In this document: one piece after another, positions 25,669 through 33,338 of the stretch
Numbering within the stretch: position 1 is the first letter of the stretch
How the letters are laid out: each line of letters starts with the position of its first letter
Source of the DNA: Candidatus Hydrogenedentota bacterium
GTDB lineage: Bacteria > Hydrogenedentota > Hydrogenedentia > Hydrogenedentales > JAEUWI01
NCBI GenBank assembly: GCA_016791475.1
Contig: JAEUWI010000001.1
Location: 186,001 to 250,000, forward strand
DNA: 64,000 nucleotides
Reading direction: 5' to 3'
Position numbers and translations under genes: made by a program
Notes under the pieces: generated by a model
Told to the model about the DNA's origin: nothing
Seen by the model: the letters and a program-made list of their open reading frames with translations, nothing else
Databases searched by the model: none

Positions 25669-27411
25669 TCAGGAGGTCGGGGCGACCGCCGGAGTCTCCA
25701 CCGCCACGGGCGTCTCAACCACCACGGGCGTCTCCACCAGCGGCGTGTCGGATTCGGTTGCGGCCTCGGCCTCGGACTTCGGGGCGGGCGCGGACTCGAC
25801 CGCGGGCTCGACTGCGGGCGCCGCCTCGGGTAACGCGCGCCGCGCGGCGGATGCCGCCGCCGGGGCCTCGGGCGCCATTCCGCCTTCCGTTTGCTTCAAC
25901 TGCTTGATGAGCAGGTCGACTTCGTTGATTCTACCGCCCGGTATGGCCGGGTCGGCCAGGGTCATGTAGAGCTCCAACTCCCGAATGCCCTCGTCCAGAA
26001 CACCACGCCGCACATACATGAGCCCCTGCTCCAGGTGCGCGGCGGGATACTCCGCGTCGGCCTGGATGGCGGTGCGGAATTGATCCTGGGCATCCGATTC
26101 CGCGCCCTGGAGCGCGGCGATACTGCCCTCCAGTGTGTGGAGCCGAGCCGAACTGCCGAATTTTCGCGCCTTGCGCGTCGCCTCGGCGGCCTGATCGATC
26201 TGGCCGCGTTGCAGGTACACCATCGCCATCTGCACGGCGGCGTCCTCCGCAAACTTTCCGCCGCCGGCAACGAGCTTCTCAAAATCCTGCAAGGCTTCGT
26301 CGGCCATTCCGGAGGTCTGGAGGCAGAGCGCATAGAAGAAGCGCGCACTGTCCGAGGGGCCCCCGCCGGTCGCCGGGCGAAGGAGGGGCAGGGCCTGGGC
26401 AAACTGTCCCTGGGCCATATAGAGCAGCCCGAGACGCGTCTTCGCTTCAGGGTCCGCATCCTGCCCTCCGGTGACCACCGCGCTCAGGGCATCCGCCGCG
26501 GCGAACGCGTCGCCTTCCAGACTGGATACATAGCCCAGTGCCGCCCGCACGTCGGGGTCACCGTCACCCGCACCCGCGAGGGTGCTGCGGGCCGATGGCA
26601 GATCGCCGCCGAGCGCATCGACGATACCTTGATACTTGGCCACTTCCGCCGGAGACTGGCCGATGGCCGCCAGCTTTCCGAGTGTGCCCTTACTGGGCTC
26701 CAGATTGCCCGAGGCCCCCTGTGCCAGGGCAAGCATCTTCACGGCCTGGGCATTGTCCGGGTGGTGCTGCACAAGCGCCTCAAGGGCCGCGATCTGGCGT
26801 TGCATCCCGCCTTGACCTTCAAGCTTGCCCGCCGCGATCACCGCGAGGAAGGCCAGATCTTCGTCTTCCGGGACAAGGCGCACCGCCGTCTCCAGCGCCG
26901 AGGCGGCATCCGGGTACTGCTGGGTGTCAAGGTAGAGCTTGCCAAGGGTGGCGAACGCATCCCCGTCGTTCGGTGCGGAATCGGCATACTTCTTCAACAC
27001 GCTCACGGCGCCCAGCTTGTCGCCCGCGCGGGCCATCTTGCGCGCCTGGCTGACCGGATCGCGCATCAGAAAGAAAGCCGCCACACCACCCGCCGCCGCG
27101 AGCAACACCAGCACCCCCGCCACAAGCCCCAGCGGTATCTGGCGGCGCACCGCGCCCGGGGAGGATTCGGCTTTATCGTTGATGACTTTGTGTCCCGTAA
27201 GGAGGCTCACGCCGCAGCGCACGCAAACAATGTCTCCATCCTGAACAACGGCGCCGCAAGACGGACAATGATCCGTTCGGCCTCCCCCCACTATCGGCGT
27301 GGGGGGCGCGGGAGGGCGACCCACCGTCACCGGAGATCCACAGTGAGGACAATTGTCCAGGCTGGCGTCGGTGAGTTTTCCGCAAATTGAACAGTTTATC
27401 TTCGCACCCAC
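25669..27411 (-). CDS. Membrane TPR protein with two N-terminal zinc ribbons
   Basis: 580 residues from GTG 27411. It begins with zinc ribbons CSICGK-x-CPHCGS and CPSCGA-x-CVRCGV, followed by one transmembrane helix (LGLVAGVLVLLAAAGGVAAFFLM), then at least eight TPR-like repeats (DAFATLGKLYLDTQQYPDAASAL and others), and a Pro/Ala/Glu-rich tail. GGAGA six bases before the GTG supports this start, which gives MGAKINCSICG; an upstream ATG at 27504 would add 31 arginine-rich residues and overlap another gene. Topology would put the ribbons in the cytoplasm and the TPRs outside. It sits 55 bp before the phospholipase-like gene. Role unknown; TPRs suggest protein assembly. Confidence 0.82.
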   Translation of the reverse strand: MGAKINCSICGKLTDASLDNCPHCGSPVTVGRPPAPPTPIVGGGRTDHCPSCGAVVQDGDIVCVRCGVSLLTGHKVINDKAESSPGAVRRQIPLGLVAGVLVLLAAAGGVAAFFLMRDPVSQARKMARAGDKLGAVSVLKKYADSAPNDGDAFATLGKLYLDTQQYPDAASALETAVRLVPEDEDLAFLAVIAAGKLEGQGGMQRQIAALEALVQHHPDNAQAVKMLALAQGASGNLEPSKGTLGKLAAIGQSPAEVAKYQGIVDALGGDLPSARSTLAGAGDGDPDVRAALGYVSSLEGDAFAAADALSAVVTGGQDADPEAKTRLGLLYMAQGQFAQALPLLRPATGGGPSDSARFFYALCLQTSGMADEALQDFEKLVAGGGKFAEDAAVQMAMVYLQRGQIDQAAEATRKARKFGSSARLHTLEGSIAALQGAESDAQDQFRTAIQADAEYPAAHLEQGLMYVRRGVLDEGIRELELYMTLADPAIPGGRINEVDLLIKQLKQTEGGMAPEAPAAASAARRALPEAAPAVEPAVESAPAPKSEAEAATESDTPLVETPVVVETPVAVETPAVAPTS

Positions 27412-27470
27412 AGCACTTCTCCAATCGGTTTCCCGTTTCTCTCCCCTTACTAACGACAGAAGTTCCCGCT

Positions 27471-27641
27471 TCAGGGACCGTCCTCGGGAAAAACATGGGG
27501 ACACTTGCTACAGTTTCTTGCTTCCAATGGACTCCAGGCGCGGCACTCGGGGCACCGCTTCCGGAAAAGTCCCGGCACGCTCACCAGCGCAACCACGGTG
27601 ATGATGCTTACCATAATCACCAGATAGGCAGTTTCCGACAC
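27471..27641 (-). CDS. 56-residue membrane zinc-ribbon protein
   Basis: A short gene found by reading the third minus-strand frame, too small for ordinary ORF length limits. From GTG 27641 it encodes one transmembrane helix (AYLVIMVSIITVVALVSVP) followed by a zinc ribbon with CPEC and CSKCP pairs (RKRCPECRAWSPLEARNCSKC) and a short acidic end. GGAG lies ten bases before the GTG. It precedes the larger zinc-ribbon TPR protein by 59 bp and shares its paired-cysteine design, so the two may be partners. A competing longer frame on the same strand has no domain-like sequence. Confidence 0.6.
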   Translation of the reverse strand: MSETAYLVIMVSIITVVALVSVPGLFRKRCPECRAWSPLEARNCSKCPHVFPEDGP

Positions 27642-27693
27642 GCCGGGCCAACTCCACGTTCATCAGGTGGCAACCCACCCGCAGCCTGACTTT

Positions 27694-27721
27694 ATTATAC
27701 ACCGCCACCGGAAAATGTGGA
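27694..27721 (-). promoter_or_regulatory. Possible promoter of the zinc-ribbon operon
   Basis: On the minus strand TCCACA (27721-27716) is followed after 16 bases by TATAAT (27699-27694), a perfect -10 with four of six -35 bases. It is about 50 bp before the 56-residue gene and would drive that gene and the two downstream ones. Confidence 0.35.
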
Positions 27722-27856
27722 AGGGCCTTTGTCAACTGATTCCCCGATTGGGCACGGGGCAAGCGCGAAGCAAGCCGTTGGAGGAAAAGCGCATAGCGCG
27801 GGCATGCGATTACCACGAATAGCCGGAATACTGCGTTCGCCGGACCGCAGCGCCGT

Positions 27857-28363
27857 TCAGCGCCCGTAACGGCCCTTGGACGAGCCAAAGCCGCCGGGCT
27901 TGCCCTTTACGCCCGGCTTGGCCGGGGTGCCGGCTCGTGCGCTGCTCTTGCCGAACTCCTGGGTGGCCCGCTTGGGCTTCCGCTGAATCTTCATGGGGCG
28001 ATAGCGCCACATGAGGAGCAAGATGATCACGAGGAAGACCACTTCGACAATCCAGATCCAGCTTGGGTTGTAGTCCTCCTTCTTCCAGAACTCCAGAAGC
28101 GGGGTTGCCCATTCCGGCGCATCTTCCGGCTTGCCGTCTTCGCGAAGGGCCCGCATGGAAGACTGTTCTTTGAACCACTTGGTGACTACGACAAGGAGCC
28201 AGAACACCACGTGCATGGCCGTGGCATAAATGGAGAACTCAAGGATGTACAGGATAAAGGGAACGGAGTACTTGCGGGTCACATAGATGATCGGCGCGGC
28301 GCAGACCGCTCCGATGCCATACCCCATGGCATTTTCCTGAAAGTGGGCAATGAGTTCTTCCAT
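27857..28363 (-). CDS. Small membrane protein of unknown function
   Basis: 168 residues from ATG 28363, which has AAGGAG ten bases upstream. It has two or three hydrophobic helices in the first half (VPFILYILEFSIYATAMHVVFWLLVVVT), one near the middle (SWIWIVEVVFLVIILLLMW), and a basic Gly/Lys/Arg-rich tail (KGKPGGFGSSKGRYGR) that could bind nucleic acid or membranes. No recognised family. It is minus-strand, divergent from the Gfo/Idh/MocA gene starting at 28547. Confidence 0.75.
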   Translation of the reverse strand: MEELIAHFQENAMGYGIGAVCAAPIIYVTRKYSVPFILYILEFSIYATAMHVVFWLLVVVTKWFKEQSSMRALREDGKPEDAPEWATPLLEFWKKEDYNPSWIWIVEVVFLVIILLLMWRYRPMKIQRKPKRATQEFGKSSARAGTPAKPGVKGKPGGFGSSKGRYGR

Positions 28364-28546
28364 GGGCCTTCGGCTCCTTTCTCCCGGTTTACGGTGCGAG
28401 TGTACCACAGCCTTCGCAGAACTGCCAATAGATTACCCGGCCCGCTTTTTCCTTTTGAAATGGACTTTGTGAGCGGAGTATCATGCCTTGTTTTGTTCAC
28501 CAACTGTATGGCCTTCGTTTCCGAATGGCTGGAGGAAGTCAACGTT

Positions 28547-29980
28547 ATGTCAGACACACCCAAGAAGCCCGTCTCCGCGGATAGCCGCCGCAGCTTCATC
28601 AAGACCGCGGCCGTCGGCACCGCGGCCGCCGTCACCGCCCAATCCGCGGGAGCTGGAGTGTACAAGTCCATTCTCCCCTCCACCATTCTGGGCGCCAACG
28701 AGATGATCCGCACTGGCCACATCGGTCTCGGCGGCATGGGCACCGCCGACATGGTTTTCGTACTCAAGCGCAGTGACATGCAGCCCATCGCCTTCTGCGA
28801 TCTCTATGCGAAAAACCTTGATCGCGCCCACGGCATGGCGAGCCGCAAGCCCGGGGTCAACCCCTCCAAGCACCATGACTTCCGCGAAGTGATCGACAAC
28901 AAAGATGTCGACGCGGTCGTTATCGCGACCCCGGATCACTGGCATTGCCTGTGCACCCTGCACGCCGCCGACGCCGGCAAGGCCATCTATTGCGAGAAGC
29001 CGGCCGCCACGACCATCGCCGAAGGCGCCGCCATGGTGGAGGCGGTGCGCCGCAACAACGTGGTCTTCCAGGCGGGCAACATGCAGCGCAGCGGCGCCCA
29101 CTTCCAGGAAGCGGTGCAGCTCGTCCGCAGCGGCTACATCGGTTCGGTGCACCGTGTGGAGACGTGGATCCACGACAAGGATCCGGTCGGAGGCATCGGC
29201 ATGGGCGAGGATGACATCGAGAAATACAAAGCTCAGGGCCTCGACTGGGATTTCCACCAGGGCTGGACGGAACACAAGCCCTTTAACACGAACCGCTGGA
29301 TCTACAATTTCCGCTGGTTCCTGGATTACTCCGGCGGCAAAGTAACCGACTGGGGTGCGCACCTTCTCGACATCGCCCTCTGGGCCATGGAAAACGAGGA
29401 CAAGAAGCCGACGCTCCAGCCCAAGAGCGTGGTGGCCACGGGCGGCAAGTGGGTCCTTCAGGACAACCGCACCACGCCCGACACCCTTGATGTGCTGTAT
29501 GAGTTCGACAATTTCACCATCAGCTTTACCAACCGCGTCTGGAACGGCGACGACAGCCACGGCATCAAGTTCTATGGCACGCTCGGTACGCTGGAAGTTT
29601 CCCGCGGCGGCTACAAAGTTTTCCCCGTCATGAACAATGTTGGCAAGGATGCCAGCGGCGCACCCCTGCTGCGTGAGCAACCCATCGAAGCGAAGGAAGC
29701 GGGCGAGAGCCAGTTGAACGAGCCCCACTGGGAAAATTTCGCCAATTGCGTCCGCAGCAAAGAAGACCCCATCTCCACCGTGGAAGTCATTCACAACACG
29801 ACCCGTCTCTGCCACCTGGGCACCTGCTCCTACGTGGCGGGCGGCGCGAAACTCGGCTGGGACAAGGAAGCGCAGAAGTTCACCGGAAACGACAAGCAGG
29901 CCGTCAAGACGGCCAACGAGTGGGCCTACCGCGAATACCAGAACGGCTGGAGCCTCAAGGCCCCCTACTTCCGCGGGTAA
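28547..29980 (+). CDS. Tat-exported Gfo/Idh/MocA oxidoreductase
   Basis: 477 residues from ATG 28547, preceded by GGAGGA. A Tat signal (DSRRSFIKTAAVG) precedes a Rossmann fold with GHIGLGGMGTADM, a VVIATPDHWH strand and the catalytic YCEKPAA motif. The C-terminal domain has the YSGGKVTDWGAHLLDIALWAM segment found in exported Gfo/Idh/MocA proteins of Planctomycetes-like bacteria, which act on sugars or sugar acids with NAD(P). Substrate unknown. The gene ends 17 bp before a strong terminator. Confidence 0.9.
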   Translation: MSDTPKKPVSADSRRSFIKTAAVGTAAAVTAQSAGAGVYKSILPSTILGANEMIRTGHIGLGGMGTADMVFVLKRSDMQPIAFCDLYAKNLDRAHGMASRKPGVNPSKHHDFREVIDNKDVDAVVIATPDHWHCLCTLHAADAGKAIYCEKPAATTIAEGAAMVEAVRRNNVVFQAGNMQRSGAHFQEAVQLVRSGYIGSVHRVETWIHDKDPVGGIGMGEDDIEKYKAQGLDWDFHQGWTEHKPFNTNRWIYNFRWFLDYSGGKVTDWGAHLLDIALWAMENEDKKPTLQPKSVVATGGKWVLQDNRTTPDTLDVLYEFDNFTISFTNRVWNGDDSHGIKFYGTLGTLEVSRGGYKVFPVMNNVGKDASGAPLLREQPIEAKEAGESQLNEPHWENFANCVRSKEDPISTVEVIHNTTRLCHLGTCSYVAGGAKLGWDKEAQKFTGNDKQAVKTANEWAYREYQNGWSLKAPYFRG

Positions 29981-29996
29981 TTTGAAGTAAATCGGA

Positions 29997-30024
29997 AGCG
30001 CCCTCCAGCGGGAGGGCGCTTTTT
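29997..30024 (+). terminator. Rho-independent terminator
   Basis: AGCGCCCTCC (29997-30006), loop AGCG, GGAGGGCGCT (30011-30020), followed by TTTT. A perfect 10-bp GC-rich stem with a T tail just after the oxidoreductase stop. Confidence 0.9.
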
Positions 30025-30035
30025 CTGTGCCGAAA

Positions 30036-30116
30036 ATCAGGCGAATCGGACCGATCAGACCGATCAGACCGATCAGACCGATCAGATCGGTCAGATCGGT
30101 CCGATCCGTCCGATGT
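30036..30116 (+). repeat. 9-bp-period tandem array, about nine units
   Basis: Nine 9-mers starting 12 bases after the terminator: ATCAGGCGA, ATCGGACCG, three ATCAGACCG, ATCAGATCG and three GTCNGATCS-type. Shares exact units with 3240-3293. It precedes the second Gfo/Idh/MocA gene by 63 bp. Confidence 0.9.
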
Positions 30117-30178
30117 TGCCTTGCATTTCGATGACGCTATCGCCATGCTGGGGGTGTAACACAACCTGGAGATCGCTC

Positions 30179-31150
30179 ATGGCACAGCACGACCCAACCT
30201 GCTTTTCCCGCCGCGCTTTCATCGCCACCAGCGCCCTGGCCACACTGGTCTCGACGCAATCCGGGAGCCACGCCGCACCGCCGCTGCGCGCAGGCCTGAT
30301 CGGCGGTGGCACGGGCGGACGGCTTGTGATGGAGGCCATCGCCGCCCGTACCATTGGGCCGCCGCCCCTCGTGGCCACGGCGCGCGACTGGCCCGCGCTA
30401 GTACAACGGGACGATCTTGACGCCATATTCATTGCGACGCCGGACCACCTCCATGCCGAGATGGCCGCTGCGGCGCTGCATGCGGGCAAGCATGTCTATG
30501 TCTTGCCGCCCTTTACCCGGACCGGCGAAGAAGCCCGGCGTCTCGCCGCGTTGGCGTGCGAACGGGAGCGTGTGCTCCACGTGGGTATGGCGCCCGGAGA
30601 AGTACTCCGCTGGACCTTGGCGAAAGACGCCCGGGCGCGGACAGGCGCGCCCCTTTGGATTCAGGCGAACGCCATCCGGGTTGAATCGCACGAGGATAAA
30701 CCGTGGCAACGTGATCGGACCCGCACCCACGGGCCCGCCGCGCGGCGGATCTTCAACATGCTCTATCCGCTCCACCATCACCTGGCCTGGGAGGCGCCGG
30801 AGCGGGCCACCGCGCTCGGTGGTGTATTCCACGGCGATCCGGAATCCACACCGGATCGGGTATTGATGACGCTGCGCTATGGCAACGGCGCAACCGTCGT
30901 GCTGGAGTGTGGGGACAGGCCAAAGGGTCCCTCGCTTATGCGCGGACTGCTGGATCAAATCGAGTTGCCCCCCGCCACGGACGAGGCCAATCTCGCCGAG
31001 GACTTGACTCGCTTCGCCGCCGCGATAGCGGGTGAACGGGAAGAATCCAGCGCGCGACTCCGCGCGGCCTGTATCGCCCAGGAGGCCGTGAGCGGCGCGA
31101 TGGACTATTGGGCGCGCTGGTCATCGGGCGAAACGGGACAACCGGTCTGA
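30179..31150 (+). CDS. Gfo/Idh/MocA-like protein lacking the EKP lysine
   Basis: 323 residues from ATG 30179, with CTGGAG seven bases upstream. A Tat-like signal (FSRRAFIATSALATL) and a Rossmann fold (AGLIGGGTGGRLV, IFIATPDHLHAE) are evident. Where family members have an EKP-type motif, it reads VYVLPPFTRT, so the catalytic Lys is absent. The C-terminal region is shorter than that of the neighbouring 28547 gene. It may be a non-catalytic relative binding sugar or cofactor, or a protein with altered chemistry. It follows an array and the terminator, so it probably has its own promoter. Confidence 0.8.
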   Translation: MAQHDPTCFSRRAFIATSALATLVSTQSGSHAAPPLRAGLIGGGTGGRLVMEAIAARTIGPPPLVATARDWPALVQRDDLDAIFIATPDHLHAEMAAAALHAGKHVYVLPPFTRTGEEARRLAALACERERVLHVGMAPGEVLRWTLAKDARARTGAPLWIQANAIRVESHEDKPWQRDRTRTHGPAARRIFNMLYPLHHHLAWEAPERATALGGVFHGDPESTPDRVLMTLRYGNGATVVLECGDRPKGPSLMRGLLDQIELPPATDEANLAEDLTRFAAAIAGEREESSARLRAACIAQEAVSGAMDYWARWSSGETGQPV

Positions 31151-31315
31151 CTGGCCGGCCGAGTACTTCAAGGCCAATACTCGGCTTGACATGCGCCGTT
31201 ACCCAGCGCGAATATACTGGACGCAACCCTGGGGGCCCGCCAGGCAAAGCGCGTGGCGCCCGATTTCACCCCAACGCACTCTTCCCGCCTTTGGCGGTCA
31301 AGCACTGGAACCGAT

Positions 31316-33043
31316 ATGCCCAAGAACCACTGGACTTTCCGAATTTTTCCAATGATGGCCATGGTGGTCACAGCGCTTGTGGCCTCCGCCCAGGGCCCTG
31401 AAGTTACCTACACCGCCACGGTCGAGAATTCGGCCCCGGCGGGTAGCGCGGTGCGCGCCGTGCTCACTTTCAATCTGGGCGATACCTGGCATGTCAACGC
31501 CCACAAGCCTCTCGACCAGTTTCTCATTCCGACCGAACTCACCGTCGCCCCGGCGAACGGCATCACACTCGCGAATACGGTCTACCCCGAGCATATCCTC
31601 TTCGATCTCGCGGGGGACAAGCTCGCGGTCTATGAGCACACTTTCCATATCGGCGTGGTTCTCCAGATCGCCGCCGACACCGCACCGGGCGAACACAAGC
31701 TGGCGGGGGAATTGAAGTATCAAGCCTGCAACAATGAAATGTGCTTCCCGCCCGCGAAACTACCGGTGGAAATTACCGTTCAGGTTGGCGAGGCGGGAGC
31801 ACCGGCGAACCCGGAGCTCTTTTCAAAGGTGAAGTGGCCCGAAGGCGCGGAGGCCGCTCCGGCCCCCGAAGCCGCACCGGCGAAAACAATCCCCGAAACC
31901 ATTCCCGCGCCGGAAGCGACGCCGGCTCCCGCAGCGGGGGATTGGAAGTCCCTGGCGGATCAATTCAACGTGGTGGGCAAGGCAGGCTATGAGAACACGG
32001 ATGGCTTTCTGAGCTTTCTCGACGCGTCTCTTTCCGGTAAGGCCGCATCGGAAAACGGCGCTTTCGCGGGCAAGAGTTGGGGCCTGATCATCCTGCTCAT
32101 CATCGGCGGCGGACTCGCGCTCAACCTTACGCCCTGCGTTCTGCCGCTGATTCCCATCAATGTGGCCATTATCGGCGCAGGCGCCAAAGCGGGCTCGCGC
32201 GGCCGAGGCTTTGCGCTCGGCGGAGCCTACGGCGCGGGGATGTCCCTGGTCTATGGCCTGCTGGGCCTCGCCGTCATGCTGAGTTTCGCCTCGGCCTTTG
32301 GCACCATCAATGCCACGCCGTGGTTCAACGGTCTCATTGCCGCGCTCTTCATCGTGCTCGGCCTCGCCATGTTTGACCTCATCCAGATCGACTTCACCAA
32401 GTTCCAGGCGAAGCTCGGCATTCGCAAGAACGAGAAGGGCAGCTTCGGTATCGCCTTCGCCATGGGCAGCATCTCCGCGCTCCTCGCGGGCGCCTGCGTG
32501 GCCCCCGTAGTCATCTCCACCATCCTCTTCGCGCAGGACAGCTACAGCCAGGGCAATACGCTCGCCCTGGCCCTTCCCTTCCTTCTCGGCGTGGGCATGG
32601 CCCTGCCCTGGCCCTTCGTCGGCGCGGGACTTTCGGTCATGCCCAAGCCCGGCATGTGGATGGTGCGGGTGAAGCAGGCCTTCGGCGTGTTCATCATCGG
32701 CTTTGCCATCTACTACGGCTACCAGGCCTGGACCCTCATGCGCGTCGATACGACGGCCTCCGAAGGTGTAAAGGAAGGCTGGTACACCAGCCTCGAAGAG
32801 GGGCTCGCCGAAGCCAAAGCCACCGGCAAGCCGGTTGTCATCGACTTCTGGGCGACCTGGTGCAAGAATTGTCTTAAGATGGACGCCACCACGTTGAAAG
32901 ATCCCGCCGTTATCGAGAAGCTGGAAGGCTTCGTGAAGATCAAATACCAGGCTGAGCGTCCCGACCTCTCGCCCACCAAAGAGATCATGGAATACTACGG
33001 CGTCATCGGCATGCCCGCCTATCGGGTGCTCAAGTTGAAGTAA
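31316..33043 (+). CDS. dsbD: DsbD-type thiol:disulfide interchange protein
   Basis: 575 residues, near E. coli DsbD length. N-terminal periplasmic alpha domain after a signal peptide, with the cysteine pair in YQACNNEMCFPP; a Pro/Ala-rich linker; a membrane domain of about eight helices carrying the redox Cys residues in NLTPCVLPLIP and AGACVAPVVIS; and a C-terminal thioredoxin domain with WATWCKNCLKMD. All three cysteine pairs are intact, so electron transfer from cytoplasmic thioredoxin to periplasmic partners is expected. ATG 31316 is used because it begins a good signal peptide. A candidate -35 TTGACA at 31186-31191 lacks a well-spaced -10. Confidence 0.93.
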   Translation: MPKNHWTFRIFPMMAMVVTALVASAQGPEVTYTATVENSAPAGSAVRAVLTFNLGDTWHVNAHKPLDQFLIPTELTVAPANGITLANTVYPEHILFDLAGDKLAVYEHTFHIGVVLQIAADTAPGEHKLAGELKYQACNNEMCFPPAKLPVEITVQVGEAGAPANPELFSKVKWPEGAEAAPAPEAAPAKTIPETIPAPEATPAPAAGDWKSLADQFNVVGKAGYENTDGFLSFLDASLSGKAASENGAFAGKSWGLIILLIIGGGLALNLTPCVLPLIPINVAIIGAGAKAGSRGRGFALGGAYGAGMSLVYGLLGLAVMLSFASAFGTINATPWFNGLIAALFIVLGLAMFDLIQIDFTKFQAKLGIRKNEKGSFGIAFAMGSISALLAGACVAPVVISTILFAQDSYSQGNTLALALPFLLGVGMALPWPFVGAGLSVMPKPGMWMVRVKQAFGVFIIGFAIYYGYQAWTLMRVDTTASEGVKEGWYTSLEEGLAEAKATGKPVVIDFWATWCKNCLKMDATTLKDPAVIEKLEGFVKIKYQAERPDLSPTKEIMEYYGVIGMPAYRVLKLK

Positions 33044-33052
33044 CGCGGCTCC

Positions 33053-33151
33053 CCGGGCGCGCCGCAGTCGCCGTCGAATGGTCCATAGCAATTGGAGACC
33101 AGGGTAGTGTCGCGACGATCCACAGTTCGGCGACGACTGCGGGACGCCCGG
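33053..33151. repeat. Imperfect inverted repeat after dsbD
   Basis: Arms at 33053-33070 and 33134-33151 pair CCGGGCG with CGCCCGG and CGCAGTCG with CGACTGCG, with one mismatched step between. The loop is 63 bp. It occupies the first half of the dsbD/propeller-hydrolase gap. Confidence 0.65.
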
Positions 33152-33162
33152 ATTATTTGTAT

Positions 33163-33278
33163 GCTCCCAAAAAATCGGGAGCACGGGTTTTCCTACCCGT
33201 GTAAGCGCCGACGGCGCATCCGATTCCCTCTATTTATGCAACGTCGTTGCATGCGCGGGTAGGAAAACCCGCGCTCCC
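33163..33278. repeat. Complex palindromic element (REP/MITE-like)
   Basis: The long arms 33177-33201 and 33254-33278 are 25-mers with 23 of 25 paired bases. Between them are two smaller palindromes, GCGCCGACGGCGC (33205-33217) and ATGCAAC-GTC-GTTGCAT (33236-33252). An extra GCTCCC at 33163-33168 can pair with the first arm, forming an alternative hairpin. No coding sequence. The structure is like dispersed bacterial intergenic palindromes, but only one copy is in the window. Confidence 0.85.
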
Positions 33279-33338
33279 GGGTGGCACCCCGTGGTAACCG
33301 TCGTGTATAACGAGACTTCCCATTTACGGAGTCTTGCA

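Noticed and set aside
27508-27888. 126-residue minus-strand frame between the zinc-ribbon and membrane genes
   Set aside because: No domain-like sequence, and it overlaps a 56-residue frame with helix, paired cysteines and a ribosome-binding site.
31186-31191. TTGACA before dsbD as a promoter
   Set aside because: The nearest TATACT is 21 bases away, outside normal spacing; kept only as a weak hint.
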